DNA of 64,000 bases from assembly GCF_042649685.1 (NCBI RefSeq), contig NZ_JBHRZT010000052.1, positions 626,123 to 690,122 on the forward strand. The letters run 5' to 3'. Each line of letters begins with the position of its first letter. Positions within the stretch are counted from its first letter, which is position 1. The notes below the pieces were generated by a model that saw nothing but the letters and a program-made list of their open reading frames with translations, was not told where the DNA came from and ran no database searches. Origin of the DNA: Bacillus_BA songklensis. Lineage in GTDB: Bacteria > Bacillota > Bacilli > Bacillales > Bacillaceae_H. Shown in pieces: positions 51,644-61,914 of this stretch. The position numbers and the translations under genes are program-made.

Positions 51644-52774
51644 TTATTTTGGTATTACTTTACAAGCTGCCGTAGATTGACGGACTACTAGTTTAGTAGG
51701 AATCAAGATTTTTTTTCGTTTTTGACCCGGGTTTTCGATTGCAGAAATCAATAATTTTGCCGCTTCCTGGCCGATTTTTTGCCCTTGCTGCCGAACGCAA
51801 GAGGGAGGAATACTGAAAAGGTGAGAATGTGAATAGTCGTCAAACGTAATAATGGACAAATCATCTGGAACTTGAAGAGCAAACTCGAGAGCGGCTTCCA
51901 GCACCTCTAAGCCCGGGGTGACCGCGAAGATTGCCGTCATTTCCGGATTTTTTTGTAGAAAGGTTTGAATCTCTTTTTTATTTTCCTCTCTTTTCTCCAC
52001 ATTCTCTTCGGACTTTTGGAGGTTTAATAAGTAAAGGTGATGATCGATTGGGATATCAGCATCAGTCAGCGCTTTTTCATAACCGGCGATTCGGTCCTCA
52101 ATGCTTGTCGTTCCTTTGTGCATGGTAGAAACTACCCCAATTCGAGTATGGCCGAGTTCTATAAGATGACGAATAGCTTCATAGGAACCGCTAAAGTTAT
52201 CAGAGCATACACTATTCGCTTCTATTCCCCTAAAATAGCGATCAATTAAAACGAGCGGAAAATCCTTTAGAGTGAGCCTTAATACCTCTTCATTGTAAGC
52301 TTCCCCCTCCACAGGGTAAATGATAATCCCTTCCACTCCCATTTGAAGAACATCCCTTAATATTTGTTCCTCCGTCTTTTGCGAATCATGAGTTTGACAA
52401 AGAATCATACGATACCCCTGTTCAGCCAGCGTTGACTCAATTTGAGAGAATGTGGCGGTAGCAAGTTCACTGTTGAAACGCGGAGTGATACAGGCAATCA
52501 ACTTTTGACGGTGATGATTTGTTTGAGAAGGAGTTTCGTAAAGAGAAGGTTCTCCTTCCATATTGGAAGCGACAAATGAACCTTTCCCCTGAATACGATA
52601 AATGATTCTTTCCTCAACAAGATCGTCTAATGCCTTTTTAATCGTGATTCTACTTACATTAAATTGTTCGGCTAATTCATTTTCAGATGGAATCTTACTA
52701 TTTACAGCCCATCTCTTTTGTTGAATATTGTCAGCTATATATTTTTGGATTTGTTTGTAAAGTGGAATTCGCAC
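51644..52774 (-). CDS. GntR/LacI-type hybrid transcription regulator (AraR-like)
   Basis: A 376-residue regulator: N-terminal GntR winged helix ('PLYKQIQKYIADNIQQKRWA', 'IPSENELAEQFNVSRITIKK') and C-terminal LacI/periplasmic-binding-like domain ('IACITPRFNSELATATFSQI', 'GVEGIIIYPVEGEAYNEE', 'TRIGVVSTMHKG', 'DDLSIITFDDYSHSHLFS'). The architecture matches AraR. It is divergent from the sugar transporter and probably represses it until a mannoside-derived sugar binds. Possible operators lie in the 480-bp gap. Confidence 0.9.
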   Translation of the reverse strand: MRIPLYKQIQKYIADNIQQKRWAVNSKIPSENELAEQFNVSRITIKKALDDLVEERIIYRIQGKGSFVASNMEGEPSLYETPSQTNHHRQKLIACITPRFNSELATATFSQIESTLAEQGYRMILCQTHDSQKTEEQILRDVLQMGVEGIIIYPVEGEAYNEEVLRLTLKDFPLVLIDRYFRGIEANSVCSDNFSGSYEAIRHLIELGHTRIGVVSTMHKGTTSIEDRIAGYEKALTDADIPIDHHLYLLNLQKSEENVEKREENKKEIQTFLQKNPEMTAIFAVTPGLEVLEAALEFALQVPDDLSIITFDDYSHSHLFSIPPSCVRQQGQKIGQEAAKLLISAIENPGQKRKKILIPTKLVVRQSTAACKVIPK

Positions 52775-52804
52775 GTCCGGAATTCCCCCCTTTTTTATGT
52801 AAGA

Positions 52805-52823
52805 TGTATATAATGAATATACA
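52805..52823. promoter_or_regulatory. Inverted repeat at the regulator's own promoter
   Basis: TGTATAT-AATGA-ATATACA, a 7-bp inverted repeat 31 bases before the regulator start. It fits a GntR-type operator for autorepression. Confidence 0.5.
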
Positions 52824-52917
52824 ACCTGTTCATATTTTTGTAAATATATGAAAATTTAAAATAATTTATTTACACCTCTCGATATCTATGCTAATATTCA
52901 GAATATGATAGATTGAA

Positions 52918-52945
52918 TATACAAGTTAAACAATGTATACAAGTT
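52918..52945 (+). promoter_or_regulatory. Direct repeats, probable operators of the mannoside operon
   Basis: TATACAAGTT occurs at 52918-52927 and 52936-52945, 18 bases apart; the second is part of TGTATACA. Half-sites match those of the inverted repeat at 52805. Confidence 0.5.
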
Positions 52946-53029
52946 GATGTAGTTATATGGGTTTATAAGTAAGTTGGATACCTCATTGTTTTCATCAAAC
53001 AGCTTCTTCTTTATTTTTTTACACCCAAA

Positions 53030-53043
53030 AGAAAGCGATTACA
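53030..53043 (+). promoter_or_regulatory. cre-like site (CcpA)
   Basis: AGAAAGCGATTACA matches the catabolite-responsive consensus TGNAANCGNTNNCA except at the first base; it lies between the promoter region and the binding-protein gene. Confidence 0.45.
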
Positions 53044-53259
53044 CAAATTATTCGTTTTTTATTGATACCTCCAGCGAATGCTCGACAAACATGATTGGCT
53101 CTATTTCAACATCTTTCAGCACATTAAAACGGCAAAAAACTAGCTTGCTAGTTTTGTATATTGAAAAAATGGCACGCTATAAAGGGGGCGGTGATTGAAA
53201 GAATTATGGGCGGGACCAAAACGCAGTTCGAAACAAAAATGACAAAAGGGGAGATTGTC

Positions 53260-54651
53260 TTGAAACGATCATTGACCAAAAAAATGTTGATGGGATTAAT
53301 GGCGCCTGTGCTTATCATGTCCTCTACTGCTTGCAGCAGTGGAACCTCTTCTAGTGAAAAGGAGGGCAACGCTTCAGACAGCAAGAACACAATTGAAATC
53401 GCATACAGAGACTTTGGATCAGCAAATGTCGGTTTAAAGGAATGGTTGGATGAAACAAAAAAAGAGCTGGAGGAACAAAATCCTGATGCGAAGGTGAAAT
53501 TCCTGCCAATTCAAGCATCGGAGGGAGATTTCTTCGCAAAGCTTGCATTGATGGTGAAATCTGGTGAAACAGCCCCGGACGTCGTGACAGAGGATACATT
53601 TATGATTAACTCTGATGCGATGGCTAAAAACGTTGAACCCTTAGATGATTACATAAAGGATTGGGACGATTGGAAGAACTTTAATGAAACAGTTAAACAA
53701 GGTGTGACGGCAAGTGACGGAAAGCTGTATGGTGTTCCGTACAGCACGGATACACGCGGCCTTTGGTACAATGTCAATCTTTTCAAAAAAGCGGGTCTTC
53801 CGGTACCTTGGGAGCCAAAAAGCTGGGATGACATCATAAAGGCAGCAGAAACGATCAAAGAAAAAGTACCGGGAGTTGTACCGTTCTGGGCAAACTCCGG
53901 TAAAGCAACCGGTGAAGCAACGGCCATGCAAACATTTGAAATGCTTCTATATGGAACTGAAGATGAACTTTATGATTTTGAAAGTAAGAAGTGGGTTGTA
54001 AAAAGTAAAGGATTCCTCGATTCCCTGGAATTTATGGATAAAATTTATTCAAACAAGCTCGGACCTGAGTTATCACAGGTGCTGACAGGTAAAGCCGGGG
54101 ATATTGTACAAACAGAATTAATGCCAAAAGAAAAGGTAGGCATTGTGTTAAACGGAAACTGGGTTCCGGGAGTTTGGAGAGAGAATGGTCCTGCGCCTTG
54201 GGCGAAAGGAACAGAAACTTATAAGCTGGCGGCCATGCCAACGCAAAACGGGCAAGAGCCTGGCTTTACTTCGATGTCAGGTGGATGGGCGCTTTCTATT
54301 CCTTCAAAAGCGGACAACAAAGATTTAGCATGGGAGTTTATTAAGCTCGCAACAAATGCGGAGCACAACAAAAGCTATGTACTAAAACAAGGTGATTTAA
54401 CACCTCGTACCGATGTGGCCAAAGATCCGGAAGTTACTGAAGCACCGGGAAGCGTAACAACAGAAGCTGCCAAGTTGATTGACTACACGCACTTTAGACC
54501 AAGCGTCGATAAATATCCAGCTGTTTCTACCAAAATACAAGCGGCAGTTGAAGCGGTCGTCACTGGAAGTTTATCTCCTAAAAAGGCGATGGAACAATAC
54601 GCAAATGAAGTGACACGGGTTGTGGGTGCCGATAATGTCACTAAAAAGTAA
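53260..54651 (+). CDS. Sugar ABC transporter substrate-binding lipoprotein
   Basis: A 463-residue extracellular binding protein (SBP_bac_1). The signal peptide ends in the lipobox-like 'MSSTAC', so Cys 23 is probably lipidated. 'NTIEIAYRDFGSANVGLKEW', 'SEGDFFAKLALMVKSGETAP' and 'FTSMSGGWALSIPSKADNKD' are typical. The start is TTG 53260 after AAAAGGGGAG; upstream in-frame codons from 53161 would push the hydrophobic helix deep into the protein. First gene of the mannoside operon; the ligand is probably a manno-oligosaccharide, by context. Confidence 0.9.
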   Translation: MKRSLTKKMLMGLMAPVLIMSSTACSSGTSSSEKEGNASDSKNTIEIAYRDFGSANVGLKEWLDETKKELEEQNPDAKVKFLPIQASEGDFFAKLALMVKSGETAPDVVTEDTFMINSDAMAKNVEPLDDYIKDWDDWKNFNETVKQGVTASDGKLYGVPYSTDTRGLWYNVNLFKKAGLPVPWEPKSWDDIIKAAETIKEKVPGVVPFWANSGKATGEATAMQTFEMLLYGTEDELYDFESKKWVVKSKGFLDSLEFMDKIYSNKLGPELSQVLTGKAGDIVQTELMPKEKVGIVLNGNWVPGVWRENGPAPWAKGTETYKLAAMPTQNGQEPGFTSMSGGWALSIPSKADNKDLAWEFIKLATNAEHNKSYVLKQGDLTPRTDVAKDPEVTEAPGSVTTEAAKLIDYTHFRPSVDKYPAVSTKIQAAVEAVVTGSLSPKKAMEQYANEVTRVVGADNVTKK

Positions 54652-54695
54652 GGGGCTTTAACAAGAAGGGAAGAAATACGGCTTTACAAATGATT

Positions 54696-54713
54696 GCCCC
54701 CTAGTAGGGGGGC
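54696..54713 (+). other. Intercistronic stem-loop
   Basis: GCCCCC-TAGTA-GGGGGGC forms a strong stem between binding-protein and permease genes. Such loops often protect the upstream mRNA so the binding protein is made in excess. Confidence 0.6.
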
Positions 54714-54749
54714 GGTCAAACTTTAACCGCGGAAGGAAAGGAGTATGCC

Positions 54750-55685
54750 ATGAATGCTCAAGTTCAAAAATCAGATCAGGCGATAGGAAAGTTAAGCTTT
54801 ATTGGATTAGGAAAAAAGCGGGACAACACCTCTCTAAGATCCATTCTGTTTCTGCTTCCTTCTTGGATTTTACTTTCTGTCTTTTTCGTAGGACCGATTT
54901 TATTAACGTTCTATTTTGCGTTTACAAATATGTCGCTGACAGGGGCATCTGCTCAAAGCATTGAGTTTGTCGGCTTTCAGAACTTTGCTGCTATGTTTTC
55001 AGATCCGAATTTCCGGTTGAGCGTTGTGAAAACCATTATCTTCTTAATTTTCTCAGCTGTGATCGGGCAGCAAGTGTTAGGATTCATCATTGCCATCTTA
55101 ATGAGGGAACGAAACCGGACATTTAGACGCGTGATAGGCATGATTGTACTTGCCGGATGGGTGACACCGGAGATTGTCGTGGCATTCGCGTTTTTCGCTT
55201 TTTTAAATGACCAGGGAACATTGAATACACTCATCGGTTTGATCGGCTTGAAGCCGGTTACCTGGCTGTATACGTTCCCGATGGTTGGTGTCATTGTGGC
55301 AAATATTTGGCACGGAACAGCTTTCTCCATGTTGGTTTTCCAATCGGCTCTTGATAATGTGCCTAAATCAGTGGAGGAGGCAGCTATTATTGACGGTGCT
55401 TCAAGGTGGCAGCGTTTATGGAAAATTACTGTTCCAATGATTAAGGGCCAAATCGTGACAAACATGATTCTTGTTACATTGCAAACATTGGGCGTATTCA
55501 CATTGATTTATGCCTTAACAGGCGGCGGCCCGGGAATGGATACACAAACGCTGCCGGTTTATATGTACAACCAGGCGTTTGTCAACTATCAGTTAGGTTA
55601 TGGAACGGCCATTTCATTAGTGATGCTTCTAATTGGTGTTGCTGCAAGCTTGCTGTACATTCGCGCGTTGAAAGTAAAGCTCTAA
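54750..55685 (+). CDS. Sugar ABC transporter permease (MalF/UgpA type)
   Basis: A 311-residue permease with six membrane helices. 'LFLLPSWILLSVFFVGPILL' starts the first, and the EAA loop 'VEEAAIIDGASRWQRLWKIT' is the ATPase contact. AAAGGAG precedes ATG 54750. Pairs with the next gene. No ATPase gene is in the locus, so a shared MsmX-type ATPase is likely. Confidence 0.92.
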   Translation: MNAQVQKSDQAIGKLSFIGLGKKRDNTSLRSILFLLPSWILLSVFFVGPILLTFYFAFTNMSLTGASAQSIEFVGFQNFAAMFSDPNFRLSVVKTIIFLIFSAVIGQQVLGFIIAILMRERNRTFRRVIGMIVLAGWVTPEIVVAFAFFAFLNDQGTLNTLIGLIGLKPVTWLYTFPMVGVIVANIWHGTAFSMLVFQSALDNVPKSVEEAAIIDGASRWQRLWKITVPMIKGQIVTNMILVTLQTLGVFTLIYALTGGGPGMDTQTLPVYMYNQAFVNYQLGYGTAISLVMLLIGVAASLLYIRALKVKL

Positions 55686-55703
55686 GAGGAGGGGAAAAGA
55701 AGG

Positions 55704-56540
55704 ATGGATTTCAAGCGGAACCGTTTTTCATCAGAGAAGGTCATACCTTATGTTGTACTTAGCCTTATCGGTATTCTGTTTCTGCTGCCGTTGCTCTGGG
55801 TTGTCTTATCCGCATTTGATCCGCATGCCAAAGTATCACTGCAAGTGCCGGAAAAGGCGACAATCTCGAATTTTACATCTATTCTTTCTGATAAGTCGAA
55901 TCAGCGTGCTTTTTCAACTGGTTTGTTACTTTCACTCGGCCAGGCAATCATTACGGTAATTGTCGCCGGGTTAGCAGCATATCCGTTATCAAGATATCAA
56001 CTGAAATATAAAAAGCCATTTTTATATACGATCCTGTTTATGACTGCGCTTCCGATTACAGCTGTCATGGTTCCGGTTTATCAGCTGTTCATCATGTTGA
56101 AAATGCAGGATTCTCTTTTTGGCACCATGTTATTTCTATCAGCATCTGCACTGCCTTATGCCATTTGGATGATGAAAAACTATATGGATGCTGTGCCGCT
56201 TGAGCTTGAAGAGTCGGCATGGGTTGATGGAGCATCTGTTTTTCAGGGACTTCGCAAAGTTGTGGCACCCCTTATGTTACCGGGGGTTTTTACAGTTGGT
56301 ATTTTCACCTTTACAGGGAGTTGGGGAAATTTCTTTGTCCCGTATATTTTAATTCAAACACCTGAAAAGCTTCCTGCATCCGTTACCATTTATCAGTTTT
56401 TTGGATCATACGGTATGGTGGAGTATGGCAAGCTTGCTGCTTTTTCACTTATTTATACGATTCCTCCTGTCATTCTATACATCCTCAGTCAGCGCTTCAT
56501 GTCAGAAGGTTTTAGTTTAGGAGGAGCATCTAAAGGTTAA
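55704..56540 (+). CDS. Sugar ABC transporter permease (MalG/UgpE type)
   Basis: A 278-residue permease with six helices: 'VVLSLIGILFLLPLLWVVLS' first, EAA loop 'LELEESAWVDGASVFQGLRK', and the C-terminal 'LYILSQRFMSEGFSLGGASK' typical of MalG-like subunits. It lies 18 bp after its partner gene. Confidence 0.92.
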   Translation: MDFKRNRFSSEKVIPYVVLSLIGILFLLPLLWVVLSAFDPHAKVSLQVPEKATISNFTSILSDKSNQRAFSTGLLLSLGQAIITVIVAGLAAYPLSRYQLKYKKPFLYTILFMTALPITAVMVPVYQLFIMLKMQDSLFGTMLFLSASALPYAIWMMKNYMDAVPLELEESAWVDGASVFQGLRKVVAPLMLPGVFTVGIFTFTGSWGNFFVPYILIQTPEKLPASVTIYQFFGSYGMVEYGKLAAFSLIYTIPPVILYILSQRFMSEGFSLGGASKG

Positions 56541-56578
56541 TTTACACGATTCGCATAAAAAACGAAGGAGGATTTATC

Positions 56579-59500
56579 ATGTTTTGGACGGAAGAAAAGT
56601 TGGAAGCACGTATCACAGAATTAGGGGAATATCGTTATCGTGAAGCTATACCGATTCCTTCATTTCGCTTTTTAATAGATGAAAATGGAGACGTCGGGAC
56701 GCGTCCTCCAAAATCTGGGGAATGGGGTACCATCCAAGTAGGGGATTATTGGACAGGGCGGGACGTCTACGCTTGGCTGCAGACAGATGTTGAGGTTCCG
56801 AAAGAATGGAACAATCGTGAAATTGTAGGTCGATTTGACTTTGGGAGAACAGGGGAAGGAAATAACTCCGGGTTCGAATCATTACTGTATGTTGGAGATC
56901 GTCCGTATCAAGGTGTGGATTCCAACCATATCGAAGTGTTTTTTCCAAATGATGCAGCAGGTTCCTCTTTAAATCTTACGTTCCGTTTGTGGTCAGGTCT
57001 TGAAGGTGGCGGGATTCCGACACCGCAGGAGCATAAAATTAAAAAGGCTGAACTGACATTATTGGATAAAACGACAGATGATCTGTTTTTTACTGGAAGA
57101 GCCATTATTGATACGGTAAAAATCTTTGATCAAAACCGCCCGGAGCGTCAAATGCTATTAAATATACTGGATCGGGCATTCCGTTTGATCGACTGGTCGA
57201 AACCGGGTTCGGAAGCATTCTATCAATCGATTGCAGAGGCACAGGATTCTCTCCAATCCGGACTTAACGAGATGGAAAAGAATCATCCTGTTACCGTTCG
57301 CTGTATCGGGCATACACATATCGATGTTGCGTGGCTTTGGCGTTTAAAGCATACACGTGAAAAGGCTGCCCGTTCTTTTTCAACGGTTCTTCGTTTAATG
57401 GAAAAATATCCGGAGTATATTTTCCTGCAAACACAGCCGCAATTATATGACTATATTAAATCTGATTATCCGGAAATCTATGAACAAATCCAAAAACGTG
57501 TAGCGGAAGGGCGCTGGGAAGCAGACGGCGGCATGTGGCTGGAAGCGGATTGTAATGTTACATCAGGTGAATCGCTTGTGCGCCAGCTGTTGATGGGAAC
57601 AAGATTTCTTCGTGATGAGTTTGGGACTGAATGCAAATATTTATGGCTTCCTGATGTATTCGGCTACAGCTGGGCCTTGCCGCAAATTCTCAAAAAATCC
57701 GGTATTGATACATTTATGACAACAAAAATCAGCTGGAACCAATATAATCGTATGCCCCATGATACGTTTAAATGGAGAGGGATTGACGGTACAGAAGTTT
57801 TGACACATTTTATTACAACACCTGAGCCTAATCAAGACTGGTGGTTTTATACATATAACGGGCAAATCAGGCCGGATACCGTGCAGGGGATTTGGGACGG
57901 TTACCGGGATAAATCGTTTAACCAGGAATTATTGCTTTCGTACGGTTATGGTGACGGAGGCGGCGGGGTAAACCGCGAGATGCTGGAAATGCGCCGCCGC
58001 TTAAATGATATTCCGGGATTGCCAAAAGTAGAGACAGGAAGGGCCGATGAGTTTTTCGAACGATTGCATGAACGGGTCGAAAAGACGGACCAATATGTCC
58101 ACACATGGGACGGGGAACTATACCTCGAGTACCATCGCGGAACGTATACAAGTCAGGCCTATAACAAGCGCATGAATCGCAGGCTTGAGCTTTTGTACCG
58201 TGAAACAGAATGGCTCCATGTTCTTGCCGGCACTTTAGGCGCACAATGGAATCAGTATCCGCAGGATGAATTAAACAAAGGGTGGAAAATCATTTTGCGT
58301 AATCAGTTCCATGATATTATTCCTGGTTCTTCGATTCGTGAAGTATATGAAGATAGTAAGATTGAATATGAAGAAGCAGAGCAGCTTGCCCTTGTTTCCT
58401 GGAAGGACGCAGCAGCTGCAGTTGCAGGAGACGGCTCCAGCCACACCTTTACCGTCTTTAATTCGGCACCTTGGAAACGTTCAGATCTTGTGGAAATTCC
58501 GGCCTCAGGGATCAAACAGGGAATATGGAAGGATGCAAACGGACATGCGCTTCAGGCCGTACAGACTGGTGAAAAGTGGCTTGTAGAAGTCAAAAATATA
58601 CCGGCGATGGGCTTTGCTTCCATTCAATTTGAAGCAACTGGATCAAATCAAGAAATGAATGTTATATTTGATCTTCATCCATCAGGGATTACCACTCCTT
58701 ATTATGAGATTCAATGGAATGAAGACGGACAGCTCGTATCCATTTATGACCGCAAGGCGAACCGTGAAGTATTGGCAAAAGGCCGAAGCGGAAATGTTTT
58801 ACAAGTCTTTGAAGATAAACCGATGCGATTCGATGCCTGGGACATTGATTTATACTACCAGCAAAAAATGCGGGAAATAACAGATTTACAGTCTGTTAAT
58901 GTAATAGAGGCGACACCGCTGCGTTCCGTTGTCCGTTTTGAATGGAACTACATGGATTCCGTTGTTCAGCAGGACATGATTTTATATGCGGACAGCCGAA
59001 GAATTGATTTTAAAACAGAGGTAGATTGGCATGAACAAAACCAATTGTTAAAAGTAGCGTTCCCTGTGTCGGTTCGTTCTACAGAAGCGACTTATGATAT
59101 CCAGTACGGAAACGTTAAAAGACCGACACACTGGAATACGAGCTGGGATTATGCGCGCTTTGAGACAGTTGGACATCAATGGGCCGATTTGTCTGAAAGA
59201 GGATATGGTGTCAGTCTATTAAACAACTGTAAATACGGTTACGATATCAAAGATAATGTGATTCGTTTATCATTGATTAAATCGGCGGTATATCCTGATT
59301 ACCAGCAAGATCAAGGAAACCATACGTTTGTCTACTCTCTTCTTCCACATGAAGGGGATTGGGTGGAAGGCAACACAGTTCAAGAGGCATGGAAGTTAAA
59401 CAACCCGCTGACGTATACAAATGGATCTCCGATTCAACCTGAATTTTCACTTTTCAGCTGCACAGTGGAAAATGTGATGATTGATGCGGTAAAGAAAGCG

Positions 59501-59710
59501 GAAGATGACGATAAAATCATTTTGCGTGTGCATGAATTCACAGGAAGCCGGAAATCAGTGGAGATGAACAGCGATTTGCGGATCCAATCCTGGCAGGAAT
59601 GCAATCTCATGGAACAAGGTGTCGGGGAACCCATTACAGGAGAAAAGATAACGTTCGAGATCAATCCATATGAGATAAAGACATTTTTGGTAGACGTGGC
59701 ACAGGGTTAA
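56579..59710 (+). CDS. Alpha-mannosidase, glycoside hydrolase family 38
   Basis: A 1043-residue cytoplasmic enzyme (no signal peptide). An N-terminal beta domain (about 1-235) leads to the GH38 catalytic domain with zinc site 'IGHTHIDVAWLW' (His 247, Asp 249) and nucleophile Asp 359 in 'LWLPDVFGYSWALPQI', then 'GWKIILRNQFHDIIPGSSIR' (catalytic-domain His/Asp region) and long C-terminal beta domains. It removes alpha-linked mannose from imported oligosaccharides. AAGGAGG precedes ATG 56579. Located after both permeases, before the fructokinase and mannose-6-phosphate isomerase. Confidence 0.93.
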   Translation: MFWTEEKLEARITELGEYRYREAIPIPSFRFLIDENGDVGTRPPKSGEWGTIQVGDYWTGRDVYAWLQTDVEVPKEWNNREIVGRFDFGRTGEGNNSGFESLLYVGDRPYQGVDSNHIEVFFPNDAAGSSLNLTFRLWSGLEGGGIPTPQEHKIKKAELTLLDKTTDDLFFTGRAIIDTVKIFDQNRPERQMLLNILDRAFRLIDWSKPGSEAFYQSIAEAQDSLQSGLNEMEKNHPVTVRCIGHTHIDVAWLWRLKHTREKAARSFSTVLRLMEKYPEYIFLQTQPQLYDYIKSDYPEIYEQIQKRVAEGRWEADGGMWLEADCNVTSGESLVRQLLMGTRFLRDEFGTECKYLWLPDVFGYSWALPQILKKSGIDTFMTTKISWNQYNRMPHDTFKWRGIDGTEVLTHFITTPEPNQDWWFYTYNGQIRPDTVQGIWDGYRDKSFNQELLLSYGYGDGGGGVNREMLEMRRRLNDIPGLPKVETGRADEFFERLHERVEKTDQYVHTWDGELYLEYHRGTYTSQAYNKRMNRRLELLYRETEWLHVLAGTLGAQWNQYPQDELNKGWKIILRNQFHDIIPGSSIREVYEDSKIEYEEAEQLALVSWKDAAAAVAGDGSSHTFTVFNSAPWKRSDLVEIPASGIKQGIWKDANGHALQAVQTGEKWLVEVKNIPAMGFASIQFEATGSNQEMNVIFDLHPSGITTPYYEIQWNEDGQLVSIYDRKANREVLAKGRSGNVLQVFEDKPMRFDAWDIDLYYQQKMREITDLQSVNVIEATPLRSVVRFEWNYMDSVVQQDMILYADSRRIDFKTEVDWHEQNQLLKVAFPVSVRSTEATYDIQYGNVKRPTHWNTSWDYARFETVGHQWADLSERGYGVSLLNNCKYGYDIKDNVIRLSLIKSAVYPDYQQDQGNHTFVYSLLPHEGDWVEGNTVQEAWKLNNPLTYTNGSPIQPEFSLFSCTVENVMIDAVKKAEDDDKIILRVHEFTGSRKSVEMNSDLRIQSWQECNLMEQGVGEPITGEKITFEINPYEIKTFLVDVAQG

Positions 59711-59727
59711 TCCTGTGTCCTTTTTTT
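59698..59727 (+). terminator. Terminator after the alpha-mannosidase gene
   Basis: CACAGG (59700-59705) and CCTGTG (59712-59717), GG/TCC extension, then seven T. It overlaps the stop codon. Confidence 0.75.
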
Positions 59728-59913
59728 CCGCGATATAGAAACTACCGCAAAGGAAGCGAAAATATGCGGAAATCGACCACTGCAATTGTGGATTTAAAGA
59801 AAAAAGGGGTATTTGGAAAAGTGGGAATTCTTGTATAACAAATTTGTTTTTAAAACCGTAAATATTAAACGATAGAAAAAATAGCCTTCTTGTAAGGCGG
59901 GGAGGGAATAAGT

Positions 59914-60798
59914 ATGCTTTACGGCGGAATAGAAGCAGGCGGTACGAAATTTGTTTGTGCTGTTGGAGATGAACACGGAGCGATTATTGAACAGGTTCAA
60001 TTTCCAACGACTGTACCGGTGGAAACCATGCAAAAAGTCATCCATTTCTTTCAGGGATTTGAACTCAAAGCAATGGGCCTTGGTTCGTTCGGACCGTTCG
60101 ATATCAATTCTAACAGTCCGACCTATGGCTGTATTACGACGACTCCTAAGACGGCGTGGAAAGACTATCCCATTGTCCAGACGCTTAAGGAAGCATTCAG
60201 GGTTCCTATTGGTTTTCATACAGATGTGAATGCTGCAGCTTTAGGTGAGGCGACTTTTGGTGCGGCCCAAGGACTTGATAGTTGCTTATATATTACGGTC
60301 GGAACAGGTATCGGAGCAGGCGCCGTTGTTCACGGGAAGCTTCTTCAAGGACTGTCCCACCCTGAAATGGGACATATCCTCGTTCGTCGTCACCCCGGGG
60401 ATTTATATGAGGGTAAGTGCCCTTATCATCGAGATTGTCTGGAAGGCCTCGCAGCCGGACCGGCCATTGAAGAGCGGTGGGGAGAAAAAGGCATTGAATT
60501 AGCCAATCGACAAGAAGTGTGGGAAATGGAGGCCTTTTATCTCGCACAAGCTCTGATGCAATACATTCTCATCCTTTCACCAAAGAAAATTATTTTAGGC
60601 GGCGGAGTGATGAAGCAAAAACAGATCTTCCCCCTTATTCATGAAAATGTAAAACAATTGCTCAACGATTATGTAACATTCCCGGAGCTATCAAGTGAAA
60701 TTGGGGAATATATCGTGTCTCCAGGGCTGGAAGATCGTTCAGGGATTATCGGTTCATTGCTGCTTGGAAAACAGGCTTATCAAGAAACGTTAAGATAA
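59914..60798 (+). CDS. ROK-family fructokinase
   Basis: A 294-residue kinase of the ROK family close to B. subtilis GmuE/YdhR. 'YGGIEAGGTKFVCAVG' is the ATP loop, 'LGSFGPFDINSNSPTYGCIT' is typical of fructokinases, 'FHTDVNAAALGEATFGAAQG' has the catalytic Asp, and 'GHILVRRHPGDLYEGKCPYH' then 'RDCLEGLAAGPA' is the zinc/structural motif. With ManA it would handle fructose from mannose, the order being isomerisation then phosphorylation. GGAGGG precedes ATG 59914. Confidence 0.9.
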   Translation: MLYGGIEAGGTKFVCAVGDEHGAIIEQVQFPTTVPVETMQKVIHFFQGFELKAMGLGSFGPFDINSNSPTYGCITTTPKTAWKDYPIVQTLKEAFRVPIGFHTDVNAAALGEATFGAAQGLDSCLYITVGTGIGAGAVVHGKLLQGLSHPEMGHILVRRHPGDLYEGKCPYHRDCLEGLAAGPAIEERWGEKGIELANRQEVWEMEAFYLAQALMQYILILSPKKIILGGGVMKQKQIFPLIHENVKQLLNDYVTFPELSSEIGEYIVSPGLEDRSGIIGSLLLGKQAYQETLR

Positions 60799-60834
60799 CA
60801 GGATGAATGAATGTTCGGGAGGTACTTAATAATC

Positions 60835-61779
60835 ATGAAACCGCTTTTTTTTAAACCAACCTTTCAGGAGAGAATTTGGGGAGGAACAGCATTAAGAGAA
60901 ACATTCGGATATGACATTCCCTCTGAAAAAACAGGGGAATGTTGGGCCATATCCGCTCACCCAAATGGACCATCTGTTGTAGAAAATGGTCCATATGCCG
61001 GCAAAACGCTGGACGAGCTTTGGAAAGAGCATCGTGAGCTTTTTGGCCATGCAGAGGGAGATGTGTTTCCTTTATTAACGAAAATTTTAGATGCCAATGA
61101 AGACTTATCAGTACAGGTCCATCCTGATGATTCTTACGCAAAGGTACACGAAAACGGAGAATTGGGCAAAACGGAATGCTGGTACATTATTGATTGTAAA
61201 GAAGATGCCGAAATGATATACGGACATAATGCCAAGACGAAGGAAGAGCTTGTCCGGATGATGGAGAATGGACAGTGGGGCGATTTACTTCGTCGAGTAA
61301 AAATAAAACCCGGGGACTTCTTTTATGTGCCAAGTGGAACAATCCATGCATTATGCCAAGGAACGCTGGTGTTAGAGACACAGCAAAGTTCGGATACGAC
61401 ATATCGCGTATACGACTATGACCGTACAGACGCAAACGGGAACAAACGTGAGCTTCACCTTGAAAAGGCGATTGATGTGACGACTGTTCCACATGTAGAT
61501 GGAGTCAGTCATCCGTCTGTAGAAGAAAAAGAACATGTCACCATTACGACGTTTGTGCAAGCGGAGTTTTTCTCTGTGTACAAATGGCAAGTAGAAGGAA
61601 CATCCACCTTTTCGATGGATCGACCTTTTATGCTTTGCAGTGTCATTAACGGGGGAGGAGCGCTTGTTCATGATGGCGAGGAATATGATTTAGAAAAAGG
61701 CACCCACTTCTTATTACCAGCGAATATAGATGAGTTTACAATAAACGGTAAATGCGAATTGATTGTTTCGCATATATAA
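60835..61779 (+). CDS. manA: Mannose-6-phosphate isomerase
   Basis: A 314-residue short (Firmicutes-type) ManA: 'LFFKPTFQERIWGGTALRET', 'GECWAISAHPNGPSVV', the zinc-binding 'LSVQVHPDDSYAKVHE', 'GKTECWYIIDC' and 'FFYVPSGTIHALCQGTLVLE' are the family signature. It interconverts mannose-6-phosphate and fructose-6-phosphate. I choose ATG 60835; ATG 60811 is in frame, with GGGAGG between them. Follows the fructokinase by 36 bp. Confidence 0.93.
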   Translation: MKPLFFKPTFQERIWGGTALRETFGYDIPSEKTGECWAISAHPNGPSVVENGPYAGKTLDELWKEHRELFGHAEGDVFPLLTKILDANEDLSVQVHPDDSYAKVHENGELGKTECWYIIDCKEDAEMIYGHNAKTKEELVRMMENGQWGDLLRRVKIKPGDFFYVPSGTIHALCQGTLVLETQQSSDTTYRVYDYDRTDANGNKRELHLEKAIDVTTVPHVDGVSHPSVEEKEHVTITTFVQAEFFSVYKWQVEGTSTFSMDRPFMLCSVINGGGALVHDGEEYDLEKGTHFLLPANIDEFTINGKCELIVSHI

Positions 61780-61914
61780 CTCAAAGCCGCTTTAAATGGA
61801 TAGGAACCCTTTTAAGCAGACAACACAAAATTAGCAAGGCTGATTAAATTGGTTGATTGTAAACCGTATAGTTATTGACTATAAACCATTTTTCTTGAAA
61901 AGGAGGAATCGAAA